Shown: one piece after another, positions 43,150-51,853 of the stretch | Layout: every line of letters starts with the position of its first letter | Position numbering within the stretch: position 1 is the stretch's first letter | Assembly (NCBI GenBank): GCA_023410535.1 | Contig: JAEYPR010000020.1 | Coordinates: forward strand, 62,001 to 126,000 | Direction: 5' to 3' | DNA: 64,000 bases | Origin: Bacillota bacterium | GTDB lineage: Bacteria; Bacillota; UBA4882; UBA8346 | Notes under the pieces: model-generated | Database searches by the model: none | What the model was told of the DNA's origin: nothing | What the model saw: only the letters and a program-made list of their open reading frames with translations | Translations under genes and position numbers: made by a program

Positions 43150-43638
43150 TTACCGTAGATACATTGAGTAGACCATGGTTTGACCGGCAGCGGTTTTAAA
43201 GTATTTCTGAGCGACACTGTCAATGGCTTCCCGTTCCATATGATCCTCAAAGATGTTTACTAAGAAATCCGCTTCCACCAAAATCTGAAAATCGTTTCCG
43301 TCAATCCGCGAATAACTATGGTGGTTGCCGACCAGGAAACAGACCCTGGCAATTGCGGTGGGATCAACGCCGCATTCTTCCATCAACTCTTTGGCGATCC
43401 GCGGCCCTTCAAGTTCCTGATATTTTCCGGCAGAGGATTGGTACTTCCGTTCCGCTTCCTTAATCCCGATGTCATGGAGCAACCCCGCCAAGTCAACAAT
43501 CTCCGCTTCCGCCGGCGTTAATCCTTCCAAACCGGCCAAAGCATGGGCGAAACCATAAACCTTCAGCGCATGATTGATTCGTCGGTGATCATCTTTGAAA
43601 TAGTGGATCATCGCTTGAGTTATCTTTGGAACAAGCAT
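43150..43638 (-). CDS. HD-domain phosphohydrolase
   Basis: About 162 residues. The first metal His is in HYFKDDHRRINHALKVYGFA; LAGLLHDIGIKEAERK carries the HD pair, and VGNHHSY a further histidine. This is the small COG1418-like HD type, which acts on nucleotides. Start ATG 43638 after GGAGGAGGG. It is the gene after the subtilisin lipoprotein (gap 37 bases upstream). Confidence 0.82.
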   Translation of the reverse strand: MLVPKITQAMIHYFKDDHRRINHALKVYGFAHALAGLEGLTPAEAEIVDLAGLLHDIGIKEAERKYQSSAGKYQELEGPRIAKELMEECGVDPTAIARVCFLVGNHHSYSRIDGNDFQILVEADFLVNIFEDHMEREAIDSVAQKYFKTAAGQTMVYSMYLR

Positions 43639-43675
43639 CCCTGTCACCCTCCTCCGCACCATTTTGAATAAGGTT

Positions 43676-45337
43676 TCATTGAGAACCTGCTTTAATACAC
43701 TCAGAAATATAATCAGAAATAGATTTTGCCGGAGAAACGGTAACCTTTTCGAGTGTTAAATCTTGGGTAGTTACCACACCGGCAGCGCTCGTAAGACCCC
43801 TAAAAGTAAATAGGTCACCGGTACTAACCTGACCGTCGGCATCCGTATCGACAAAAGCGCAAACATAAGCTTGTCCCGGAGGAATTCCACTCACAGTATA
43901 ACTATTGCCTACTCGAACATCTTTCATCGTCCCGCAGGTACCATCAGCTAACGCATAAAAAACCTTCGCCGTACTTAACAGCGTTATAAACGCATCCGGC
44001 ACCCCATATCCAGTCTGGGTATTAAAACCGGTTGAATTGGTTTTCAAACGTTCTCGAATTTTACTTGGAGTTTTAACTCCCCGGGAATAAAGCAAAGCGG
44101 CCAATGCCGAAATATGCGGGCAAGCCATCGAAGTGCCGGCCATTCCGATATAACCGTTTTCAAGAGACTGTTTATCGTAGCTCAGGCTATGAACATAGGA
44201 AGTAATATCATCTCGATTCGCCCCTCCCCCCGGAGCGCCGACCCAAATCTCCGCACCATAGTTGGAGTAATTGGTAAGTTTGCCGCTAGCATCAACCGCC
44301 GATACCGCAATCACTCCCGGATAGTTGGCCGGAAAATCAACATAATGGCTTTCGTTTCCCGCCGCCGCCACAACCGTAACATTATGATCCAACGCATATT
44401 GCAGGGCATCCTTAAAAACTTGCGAAGCCTGGGAAACGAGGTATTCGCCACCGATACTCAGATTGATGATATTGGCTCCGTTATTGACCGCCCAATAAAT
44501 TCCGCTGATAATATTGCCTTCCGTGCCCGTACCACTATTGCCCAGCACACGTATTGGCATAATTTTAACATTCCAAGCCACCCCAGCCATCCCAAGACTA
44601 TTATTGGTAACCGCGCTGATAATCCCGGCGACATGAGTGCCATGACTATAACGGTTGTCCTCATCAAAATATGTATTGTCCGAAGGATCGGAGTCATTGC
44701 CGACAAAATCATAACCATTAACGAGATTGGCCGCCAAGTCGGGATGGGATAACGAAACACCGGTATCAACAACCGCCACAACGACATTGGTGTTACCCTT
44801 TTGAATGTACCAGGCTTTTGGAAGATTCAATAGCTCGTAATTCCATGTTTGATATTCGCTATAATATGAATCATTTGGAACAACGGTCGTATCCTGCGCA
44901 TAATAAAGATGATTGTTATGAAGATAACTGATATTGGAATTTCTGGTAACAGCCAAGTCCGATATTGATTGCGAGTCAATTTGAATTACATAAACATTAT
45001 CAGCACCGTAAACTTTTTGTTTGATTGTGCCACCAAGTCCTTCAATGATCTGCTGGGCTTGGGTAGTTGACAAACCGGAACGTAATTTAATAATCTTTTC
45101 ATTTACAACGGCAGTCGCCGTGAGTTTTGATCGCCGATAGGATATTTTAGGGAATATGCCCCGCGCAATCGTTTTCGTTTGAGTAGTTTTACTTGTAACA
45201 TTCGCGGCACTAACCGTACTGCCAAGCGTTAATGTCCCGGTAACCGTTCCGGTCGAACTCTTTTTACTCCCACCGCCGCAACCACTGATTGTTACAAAAA
45301 TAAGTAATAATACGAGTAAGTACTTCCATTGTTTCAT
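43676..45337 (-). CDS. Subtilisin-family (S8) lipoprotein peptidase
   Basis: About 553 residues. The signal peptide MKQWKYLLVLLLIFVTISGC ends in a lipobox (ISGC, then GGGSKKSS), so it is a lipoprotein. An I9-type propeptide follows (IIKLRSGLSTTQAQQIIEGL), then the S8 domain with the triad Asp in VVDTGVSLSHPDL, His in SHGTHVAGI and Ser in AGTSMACPHISA, plus the oxyanion Asn in AAAGNES. The C-terminal 90 residues form a beta domain with VDTDADGQVSTGDLF, a calcium-type loop. Start ATG 45337, eight bases from GGAG. Confidence 0.92.
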   Translation of the reverse strand: MKQWKYLLVLLLIFVTISGCGGGSKKSSTGTVTGTLTLGSTVSAANVTSKTTQTKTIARGIFPKISYRRSKLTATAVVNEKIIKLRSGLSTTQAQQIIEGLGGTIKQKVYGADNVYVIQIDSQSISDLAVTRNSNISYLHNNHLYYAQDTTVVPNDSYYSEYQTWNYELLNLPKAWYIQKGNTNVVVAVVDTGVSLSHPDLAANLVNGYDFVGNDSDPSDNTYFDEDNRYSHGTHVAGIISAVTNNSLGMAGVAWNVKIMPIRVLGNSGTGTEGNIISGIYWAVNNGANIINLSIGGEYLVSQASQVFKDALQYALDHNVTVVAAAGNESHYVDFPANYPGVIAVSAVDASGKLTNYSNYGAEIWVGAPGGGANRDDITSYVHSLSYDKQSLENGYIGMAGTSMACPHISALAALLYSRGVKTPSKIRERLKTNSTGFNTQTGYGVPDAFITLLSTAKVFYALADGTCGTMKDVRVGNSYTVSGIPPGQAYVCAFVDTDADGQVSTGDLFTFRGLTSAAGVVTTQDLTLEKVTVSPAKSISDYISECIKAGSQ

Positions 45338-45461
45338 GAGATCGACTCCAACCATTAATATTTCAACGAAATCCTGAAAGAAACTGTAAAAATCCCTTAA
45401 TTCTCAGTCTAATTTTACACTATTTTACATAGAATCTCATTAAAATATTGAAGAAAATGTT

Positions 45462-46157
45462 TTAAAGTCCCTTACTCCCTTTATTCCAGCGCTCCCGCAG
45501 CCGCATCGATTCATTAAGATGAACCAAGGGGTGGCGCGTCACGGGCATCAGTAACAAGCCAGCGACATCTTTACTACCCCAAAAATCAATCAATCCCTTG
45601 GCTCCCGGCACATCGAGGACAGCCCCTTCATCCAATATCTGTTGCAAACGTTCCGCTTCCATTTTCCGTTTCAGATCGAATGGGGTCAATCGCTCAATGA
45701 TCTTCCGGGTCTTACGCCCTACCGCGATCCGGTAGGAGCGAAGCGCGTCCATGTCGATCCGCGAACTGAAATCGGCAACCTCCGCAGCCGTCATCGCGTT
45801 TCCCGTGTCGCGAACCGTTATTCGCAGCCGTTCCAACCAATTGGCTGCATTCATCACTTGGGATTCTCCGGCAACCAATAGGTTCATGGTGATATCCTCA
45901 ACCCGGGTAATATGCCAGATATTCCAGGCGATTGATTCCGCCCCCAGCACTGGCATGGCCCGAAACGCCGCCACGGTCAAACCTTCCCAAACTCCATCTT
46001 CAAAGGTGAACAAGGCGATCTGGGACAGCTCCGCCGCATGGACCATCATGTGCTGCTCCAAACAGAGCTGTCGCGTTTCATCAATGAATGCCGGTTTTAA
46101 AATAATCTCCCGCAACCGCTTCTGTTGCTCATTCCATTTTGCATGATTGAGATCCAT
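45462..46157 (-). CDS. DinB-superfamily protein
   Basis: 231 residues, helical bundle. FIDETRQLCLEQHMMVHAAEL starts the fold; SIAWNIWHITRVEDIT provides the central metal-binding His, and VTRHPLVHLNE the last. DinB-like proteins often are thiol-dependent transferases or unknown. No LexA box was found in its own upstream region. Monocistronic. Confidence 0.75.
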   Translation of the reverse strand: MDLNHAKWNEQQKRLREIILKPAFIDETRQLCLEQHMMVHAAELSQIALFTFEDGVWEGLTVAAFRAMPVLGAESIAWNIWHITRVEDITMNLLVAGESQVMNAANWLERLRITVRDTGNAMTAAEVADFSSRIDMDALRSYRIAVGRKTRKIIERLTPFDLKRKMEAERLQQILDEGAVLDVPGAKGLIDFWGSKDVAGLLLMPVTRHPLVHLNESMRLRERWNKGSKGL

Positions 46158-46236
46158 CGCTGAAACTCCTTTGGTTCAATACTCGTCCGTTTCAAGCAAT
46201 TATTAAAAGGACGGGTTACTTGTGGTAAATGTTCAT

Positions 46237-46875
46237 TTAGCGAATTGAAAATACTTGACCCAGATCCTTCAATTGTTTCGCCCGGGGAGTATACGCCGGA
46301 ACCCCAATCGGAATCAGCGAGATAAACCGCTGGTCAAGAGGGATGTTTAAGATCTGATTGATTTCAACCCCGGCAACTGCCGGTTCATTCATCCAGCAAG
46401 CGCCGTAGCCTCTTTCCTGAACAGCTAAGAGTAAGTTCTGAATCGCCGCTCCAATGGATAAGAGATCATAATTGGCAAATAGTTTCATGATCCCCACCTC
46501 ATCGTATCCTGCCGCTTTTAAAGCAGCGATCTCAATTTTGTCATAAAAGTCCGCCTTGGTCATAAAAACCGCTATCACGACCGGGGCTTTGGTAAAAAAC
46601 GTCGCCATGGTCCGCTTGGAACCAAGGTACTCTTCCGTCAGCGCAGTCGACGCTGAACTGAGCAACGCTTCGGTTTTGGCAATCACACCTTGAGCGATTC
46701 GGGCGATAACCTCCCGGTCGCGTACCGCGACAAAATTCCAACATTGGCTATTACAGCCACTGGGAGCGCTGATTGCGCACTTGATAAAATATTCCAGTTC
46801 CGAATCGGGGATTTCTTTTGCTTGAAACTTCCGGATACTTCGGCGCGACACGGCTAATTCCAAAAAATTCTGCAT
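46237..46875 (-). CDS. Nitroreductase-family protein
   Basis: About 212 residues. FMN-binding marks: AVSRRSIRKFQAKEIPD, AISAPSGCNSQCWNFVAV and GAAIQNLLLAVQERGYGACWM. It reduces nitro groups, quinones or other substrates with NAD(P)H. Start ATG 46875 follows AGGTG; the frame is open for 22 codons upstream without an SD. It is divergent from the PPOX-type gene. Confidence 0.88.
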   Translation of the reverse strand: MQNFLELAVSRRSIRKFQAKEIPDSELEYFIKCAISAPSGCNSQCWNFVAVRDREVIARIAQGVIAKTEALLSSASTALTEEYLGSKRTMATFFTKAPVVIAVFMTKADFYDKIEIAALKAAGYDEVGIMKLFANYDLLSIGAAIQNLLLAVQERGYGACWMNEPAVAGVEINQILNIPLDQRFISLIPIGVPAYTPRAKQLKDLGQVFSIR

Positions 46876-46988
46876 AACGGCACCTCTGTGACTGAGGATG
46901 ATTTTTCGATTCAATAAAAGAAGGGGCATAGTTCTTGCCATTCATTCTATCGTAGCCAAACAAAGGCGTCAACCCGTCGCAAAAACAT

Positions 46989-47018
46989 TTGACAAAAGGT
47001 ATAAATTTGTTCTATCAT
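46989..47018 (+). promoter_or_regulatory. Promoter of the PPOX-type gene
   Basis: TTGACA (46989-46994), 18-base spacer, TATCAT (47013-47018). A LexA box at 47031-47044 lies directly downstream. Confidence 0.65.
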
Positions 47019-47030
47019 TATTAATATCAG

Positions 47031-47044
47031 CGAACACCTGTTCG
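47031..47044. promoter_or_regulatory. LexA (DinR) box
   Basis: CGAACACCTGTTCG, i.e. CGAAC-N4-GTTCG, which contains the GAAC-N4-GTTC core of the Gram-positive SOS box. It lies 12-26 bases past the -10 of the promoter at 46989-47018 and 21 bases before the start codon, a position for repression. Confidence 0.6.
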
Positions 47045-47065
47045 ATAATCAATGTGGAGAATCCT

Positions 47066-47542
47066 ATGACTCATTTGGAATCCCGGATCATCGCTATCTT
47101 AGAAAGTCAGCGAATGTGTTTTCTTGCAACAGCGAACCATTCATTTGTTGATAACGCGATGGTCGCTTATTACTCGGAAGGATTGGAGATTTTTTTCGGT
47201 TCTTTCAGCGATACTCTAAAATGTCGCAACATCGCGGAAAATCCTCAGGTGGCCATCGGTGTTGGCAAGTTACAAATTCACGGTATCGCGCAATTAATTC
47301 CCGCCGAAAGCCCCGAGTATCGCCAGTACGTATCCAAATATTTGACCCTGTTTCCTAATTATCAATTCTACTTTGAGCTCCAAAATAACGAACTTTACCG
47401 GATTAAACCGCTGGTGGTCTGGCTGTATGATTCGTCCAAAGGGACCATGCACCGGGAAAAATTAGTGCTGGATCAGGACTATTACCGTCGCTTGCAGCCC
47501 TACGAAACTCCGGAAAAATTTCTAAAAAAAGTACGGTTTTGA
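47066..47542 (+). CDS. Pyridoxamine 5'-phosphate oxidase-like flavoprotein
   Basis: 158 residues of the split-barrel FMN-binding type: CFLATANHSFVDNAMVAYY, IFFGSFSDTLKCRNIAENPQVAIGV and a C-terminal YRIKPLVVWLYDSSKG. It is likely a general flavin- or F420-type reductase or heme-binding relative, not a true PdxH (shorter, PdxH signature absent). ATG 47066 with GGAG five bases upstream. Under a LexA box, so possibly SOS-induced. Confidence 0.78.
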   Translation: MTHLESRIIAILESQRMCFLATANHSFVDNAMVAYYSEGLEIFFGSFSDTLKCRNIAENPQVAIGVGKLQIHGIAQLIPAESPEYRQYVSKYLTLFPNYQFYFELQNNELYRIKPLVVWLYDSSKGTMHREKLVLDQDYYRRLQPYETPEKFLKKVRF

Positions 47543-47637
47543 ACCTTACCGGATCATCCCAATAATTATCAACAAAACGGATAAGCTGCGAATCCCTGGG
47601 AAAATTAGATTAGAGAATAAAAACGGAGAACAATTCG

Positions 47638-48093
47638 ATGAATGACCGCTTCGTCAGCAGCTTTCTCTCAGGAATGATCGGCTATCTTCCCGCTCTAGCC
47701 ATCGATAAAATGGCTACCTGGCTCAAGCTGGAACAGAGTGATTTTATGGATTTCGCGGCCGCCTTGGCTTTTCATGGTAAAATTGACACATTGCCGAAGT
47801 TTCTCTTTACCCTTTGGGTTCAACTGCTCTACGCCGGACTAATGGGAATTGCATTCGGATACATCATGCGGTTTGCCACTCCCAAATACTACTATCTTAA
47901 GGGGGCACTCTTAGGGGCTTTCGCTTGGTTTTTTATCTATACGGTCGATGTGGTATTTAAAATACCCGAGGTGGTCACGATCGATTTTGCATCGGCTGTT
48001 TCGCACCATATCGCTTCGGTCGCCTGGGGGGCGACGACCGCATTAATGTTTCAGTATTTTGGAGCAAAAGCCAAAACAGATTCCGTTATATAG
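47638..48093 (+). CDS. Membrane protein of unknown function, 4 TM
   Basis: 151 residues, about four hydrophobic segments (near 8-22, 57-79, 87-107 and 122-143) and a small charged loop. It resembles small YqhR-like integral membrane proteins in layout only. Start ATG 47638 with GGAG seven or so bases upstream. Function cannot be assigned. Confidence 0.6.
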   Translation: MNDRFVSSFLSGMIGYLPALAIDKMATWLKLEQSDFMDFAAALAFHGKIDTLPKFLFTLWVQLLYAGLMGIAFGYIMRFATPKYYYLKGALLGAFAWFFIYTVDVVFKIPEVVTIDFASAVSHHIASVAWGATTALMFQYFGAKAKTDSVI

Positions 48094-48173
48094 ATTGAAA
48101 GCTGTCGCAAGATGGTCCTTGGATTTTGAGCGACATATTTAAGAGTACTCGAAATGGGGAACCCTGCGTTCAG

Positions 48174-48512
48174 CTACTCGGATTTAACACCGGAATTGTT
48201 TAAAGACGCTAATGCTTCTTCAATAAAATCCGGAATAGTATGGGCGACAATGCCATGTTGCGCCAACACCTGTTCCGCACCGTACCCAATCCGCGCCACG
48301 ACGACCGCCTGGCAATCGTGAAGTAATTGAACCGTTCGCGTATGCCCGTTTTCTTCCGGTTGGTCGACATGGCATGAAGGAATATTTTCACGTAATTCCA
48401 CAAAATGATGACCGGATTCATCCAGGTCAAAAATTAAAAACTGTCGCGCCCGACCGAAATGGTCATTGACATATTTCCCATCGGTACTGGCAACCGCCAC
48501 ACGTTGCGGCAT
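48174..48512 (-). CDS. NifX/NifB-C-terminal-like Fe-Mo cofactor-binding domain protein
   Basis: About 112 residues. VAVASTDGKYVNDHFGRARQFLIFDL and AVVVARIGYGAEQVLAQHGI match the dinitrogenase iron-molybdenum cofactor-binding family (NifX, NafY, MTH1175-like). ATG 48512 with TAGGAG nine bases upstream; a TTG three codons earlier abuts the SD. It is 54 bases past lysA. No nif structural genes accompany it; the nitrogenase-like pair at 60.8-63.4 kb is 12 kb away. Confidence 0.82.
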   Translation of the reverse strand: MPQRVAVASTDGKYVNDHFGRARQFLIFDLDESGHHFVELRENIPSCHVDQPEENGHTRTVQLLHDCQAVVVARIGYGAEQVLAQHGIVAHTIPDFIEEALASLNNSGVKSE

Positions 48513-48566
48513 GAAAATCAACTCCTATCATAATTATTGCTGAGCTGTTCGACTCATTTGAATAAT

Positions 48567-49838
48567 CTAGACGTTTCGATTCCAAACTTCATTCCGGCAT
48601 AAATCTTGATATGTCTCACGAGTCCGGATCAGTTTAAATCGATCCCCCCAAACCATCACTTCAACCGGCAACGGATGCGAGTTATAATGGGATGCCAAGA
48701 CGATACCGTAAGCTCCGCAATCCGTGACTGCCAGAAGTTCATCCTGAGCAACCTTTTCCAGCGGATAATTTTTTCTTAGAAAATCAGTACTTTCACAGAT
48801 TGGTCCCACTACATCTACCGGACTTGGTCGGCTGTGATTCCGGGTCACCTGGATGATTTGATGTTCTCCTCCGTAAAGCGCCGGACGGATCAGATGATGC
48901 ATCCCGGTATCAACAATCACAAAGCGCTTGCCATAACTGTTTTCCTTGACATATTGCACTTGGGTGACTAAAATTCCTGCTTGGGCCGTCAGAAAACGTC
49001 CCGGCTCAAAGATAAAGGTGAGATCGTTAAAACTTTGAAATGGTTCCGTAATTAAACCGATATAATCACCAACCGATACCGGGTTATGTTCTTTGGTGTA
49101 AGTTATGCCCAGTCCACCGCCGACATCGACATAGCGAATTGGGATTCCGGCATGGCGCAGCGTACCAACCAAACCCGCCAGGACTTTGACCGCGGCGCTA
49201 AACGGGGTGATATCCAATAGTTGTGAGCCGATATGGCAGTCAACCCCAATCACTTCAACGTGACTCAACTGAGCTGCCTTTAAAAAAACCGCTAACGCTT
49301 TGTCACTTTCAATTCCGAATTTGTTCTCCGTCAGCCCGGTGGTGATATAGGGATGAGTTTTCGCATCGACGCTGGGATTTACCCGGAGCGCGATCGGTAC
49401 CCGTTGTTCCATTGCCGCACCGATGGCATTAATCCGTTCCAGTTCCGCTTCGGATTCGACATTAAACATAAGGATCTGGGCCTGAATCGCCTCGCGGATC
49501 TCCCGATCGGTCTTACCCACTCCCGAATAAACTATTTTTTGGGGATTGGCCCCCGCTTGCAACGCTTTGTACAATTCGCCGCCGGAGACAATATCCACGC
49601 CGCATTGTTGCTTAATAAAATAATGAATGATATTGATATTATGGCAACCTTTCACCGAATAACAAAGCAGCGCCGGCAAATTTCCCAGCGCCAGCCGCAA
49701 CTGGTTCAACTGGTTCGCGAAACTTTGGGTACTATAAATGTAGGTCGGCGTTCCGGTTTCCATGATGATATCTTTCACCCGGAGCCTCTCTACCATTAAC
49801 TGATCCTGCTCGTAATAAAAATACGGTTTACTGATCAT
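48567..49838 (-). CDS. lysA: Diaminopimelate decarboxylase
   Basis: About 423 residues, group IV PLP decarboxylase. IVSGGELYKAL, HIGSQLLDI, VDVGGGLGITY and EPGRFLTAQAG are conserved; the active-site Cys is in GPICESTDFL. The PLP lysine segment reads LCYSVKGCHNINI, where the family normally has YAxKAN, a small oddity. It makes L-lysine from meso-DAP. Start ATG 49838. It follows the TrmB-type regulator by 25 bases and is probably co-transcribed. Confidence 0.88.
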   Translation of the reverse strand: MISKPYFYYEQDQLMVERLRVKDIIMETGTPTYIYSTQSFANQLNQLRLALGNLPALLCYSVKGCHNINIIHYFIKQQCGVDIVSGGELYKALQAGANPQKIVYSGVGKTDREIREAIQAQILMFNVESEAELERINAIGAAMEQRVPIALRVNPSVDAKTHPYITTGLTENKFGIESDKALAVFLKAAQLSHVEVIGVDCHIGSQLLDITPFSAAVKVLAGLVGTLRHAGIPIRYVDVGGGLGITYTKEHNPVSVGDYIGLITEPFQSFNDLTFIFEPGRFLTAQAGILVTQVQYVKENSYGKRFVIVDTGMHHLIRPALYGGEHQIIQVTRNHSRPSPVDVVGPICESTDFLRKNYPLEKVAQDELLAVTDCGAYGIVLASHYNSHPLPVEVMVWGDRFKLIRTRETYQDLCRNEVWNRNV

Positions 49839-49863
49839 TAAGCCCACCCCATTGCAATTGATC

Positions 49864-50562
49864 CTAAAACGGTTTTTCCTCAAGCGTCGCCAACTTAATC
49901 TCATTTTTCAATGAATCTTTGATCAATTCGACTAACGGCTCATTTTTCGAATACAGACAAGTATCCTCCGGACTGCCCGTCACTACCCCGGTCAACACCG
50001 CTGCCGAATCGGCAATCAACCGGATCTGTCCCGCCGGTTTGGTGATTCGATACATGGCGACACCGGCGATAGCGGCGGTACCAACAGTAACCGCTACGAT
50101 CTTCAAGCCTTTGGCAACGGCCTTTTCCAGTTCCGCCGTCAGAAGGGACAGTTCTGTTTCGGATACGGAAAGATAGACCCGCTTGGTCGCATTGTTGATT
50201 ATATTCTTCATCTTATCAACAATATGTTGATAACCGGTAATCGTAATGTAAGGTTCCGTAGGTCTACGGACAACCGGACAATCCCGTTTGATCACCGCCA
50301 AGGTTTCTTGCATGTGAAAAGCAATATTGGCGCAGTACTCGTCCGCCGGCACGGCGATATAAAGTTGTTTCAAACCCTCCACCAGATAAGCCCCGCCCTT
50401 ATCGACTAGTCCTGCCAACGCTTGATAGGCATTGGCCCGGGGGATGCCGGTAAGTTTGGCAGCTTCATAGCCGGTCAATTCTCCTTCACGGCTTAATGTA
50501 ACATACAATTCCGATTCATTCCGGGTCAGCCCCGTCTTCATGAGACATTCGATTAATTGCAT
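49864..50562 (-). CDS. TrmB-type transcriptional regulator
   Basis: About 232 residues: an N-terminal winged helix (LTRNESELYVTLSREGELTGYEAAKLTGIPRANAYQALAGL) and a C-terminal PLD-like effector part (RVYLSVSETELSLLTAELEKA). TrmB proteins sense sugars in archaea; in bacteria their ligands are diverse. Its place before lysA is not explained by that. A 21-bp inverted repeat covers its own start region. Start ATG 50562 chosen after GGTGG. Confidence 0.8.
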   Translation of the reverse strand: MQLIECLMKTGLTRNESELYVTLSREGELTGYEAAKLTGIPRANAYQALAGLVDKGGAYLVEGLKQLYIAVPADEYCANIAFHMQETLAVIKRDCPVVRRPTEPYITITGYQHIVDKMKNIINNATKRVYLSVSETELSLLTAELEKAVAKGLKIVAVTVGTAAIAGVAMYRITKPAGQIRLIADSAAVLTGVVTGSPEDTCLYSKNEPLVELIKDSLKNEIKLATLEEKPF

Positions 50563-50577
50563 TATGCCACCGATCAT

Positions 50578-50598
50578 TAGTAGTATTTATTACTACTA
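50578..50598. promoter_or_regulatory. Inverted repeat upstream of the TrmB-type gene
   Basis: TAGTAGTA-TTTAT-TACTACTA, directly upstream of the translation start; a TTGACA box (complement of 50624-50629) lies 26 bases beyond. A likely autoregulatory operator. Confidence 0.5.
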
Positions 50599-50665
50599 CT
50601 AGTTAATCACTTGCCATTCATTTTGTCAAGCGGTCCCAGCGTATCGGTTGTGTGAAATTGACATG

Positions 50666-50697
50666 AAAAAACCCGACCGGTTCACGCGGGTCGGGTT
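50666..50697 (-). terminator. Terminator of the AKR-like gene
   Basis: AACCCGACC and GGTCGGGTT form a 9-bp stem, followed on minus by TTTTTT. A perfect DnaA box TTATCCACA (50696-50704) borders it. Confidence 0.85.
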
Positions 50698-50775
50698 ATC
50701 CACAATATCAACCGTTCATCAATGATCAGGTCATTGGGCGAAAAAACATTTTATCCGACCGTAAAAATAAGTCCG

Positions 50776-51732
50776 TCAAATCTCCAGGAATTCCTCAGTT
50801 TTATTCGCCGCATACGACTGATATCGATTGGAAGTCTTAATCTTTTCAATCAATGATTCTTCCGCCGCGGTCAACTGTAGATTATCCAAGACCTGCAGCG
50901 AACTCAACAAATGTTCCGGTTTACCCGTACCTAAGATGACATTGGTTACTCCCGGCTGATTCAGGTTCCATTTTAGCGCCGCGTTGGCCAATTCGCTCTT
51001 GGCGGTAATGCCGATCTCTTCCGCCATTTTAAACATTTCGCCTTTCATAAACACTTCCCGTGTGATTATTCCAAGCCCATTTTGCTTCGCCAAAGGCAAA
51101 ACCTTTTGCCGACCGGCGTCATCGGCGAAACTATAATTAATATAAACCGCGTCGAAACAACCGGTTTCAATCTGCCGCAGATAGGTCGCTTCGCCTGAAA
51201 ACGTATCGGCGCAGGCAAACCGGATTAAACCTTCTTTTTTCAATTCAGCCACATTAAATTGGATCTTCGCCAAATAATCCGGATCATGCTCCAACGCCTC
51301 TTTCATAAAAGCCAGGTTTAAAAAGTCCAATGTTTCGCGGCGCAGTAATTTCAAGATTCGTTGTACCTCAGCCTTTAGCAATGCGTATTGTGCCATTTTC
51401 ACATTGTTGGGATCATAGTTATAGACCATTCCTTCCGGCCGGGTCTGAATGTAAATATCGAATGGCGCCTTGATTTCTTGGAGATTACGACCCAGCGCCT
51501 CTTTTTCCGAATCATGGGTAACATCCAAAAAATTAATCCCATTGTCGAAAGCAGTTTTTAGAACTTCTTTCCGGGCCTCCTGACCAAACCCTTCAAAAAT
51601 ATAACCCGGTTGGATGGCTAAGTTAAAGTTTTCATTAAATCCCCGGGATTTCCCGTTTGCCAAATACTCATGACCGCCCATTCCGATAATGGATAACTCG
51701 ATATTGGCCTTTCCCAGTTTACGATAGATCAT
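50776..51732 (-). CDS. Aldo/keto-reductase-fold protein with degenerate catalytic residues
   Basis: 318 residues with the AKR TIM-barrel outline (MIYRKLGKANIELSIIGMGG, ALKWNLNQPGVTNVILGTGKP, C-terminal NADPH-site region). The catalytic tetrad looks broken: after the Asp in NFLDVTHDSEKEALGR there is no Tyr, the Lys strand reads IYIQTRPEG, and the His strand reads LDFLNLAFMKE. If this holds, it is not a normal oxidoreductase. It follows the liv operon by about 120 bases and has its own terminator. Confidence 0.75.
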   Translation of the reverse strand: MIYRKLGKANIELSIIGMGGHEYLANGKSRGFNENFNLAIQPGYIFEGFGQEARKEVLKTAFDNGINFLDVTHDSEKEALGRNLQEIKAPFDIYIQTRPEGMVYNYDPNNVKMAQYALLKAEVQRILKLLRRETLDFLNLAFMKEALEHDPDYLAKIQFNVAELKKEGLIRFACADTFSGEATYLRQIETGCFDAVYINYSFADDAGRQKVLPLAKQNGLGIITREVFMKGEMFKMAEEIGITAKSELANAALKWNLNQPGVTNVILGTGKPEHLLSSLQVLDNLQLTAAEESLIEKIKTSNRYQSYAANKTEEFLEI

Positions 51733-51853
51733 AATCTAACTGCCCTCCGGTTTCACAAATTTATCAAAGGAATATATGTCGCAATCCAAATCGTTCACAA
51801 TACTTCGCGGGGTATATCGGGTCAAATATCAGCGAATTTGAGGTTTTTCCAGA

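Noticed and set aside
46989..47044. LexA control of the DinB-like gene at 45462
   Set aside because: The box belongs to the PPOX-type gene almost 900 bases away; nothing like it was found in the DinB-like gene's own upstream region.
48174..48512. NifX-like protein as evidence of nitrogen fixation genes
   Set aside because: This small family is widespread in anaerobes without nif genes, and neighbours are lysA and a regulator.
50696..50704. Single perfect DnaA box as an origin marker
   Set aside because: A 9-mer is expected about 0.5 times by chance in 64 kb of double strand; isolated, it means little.
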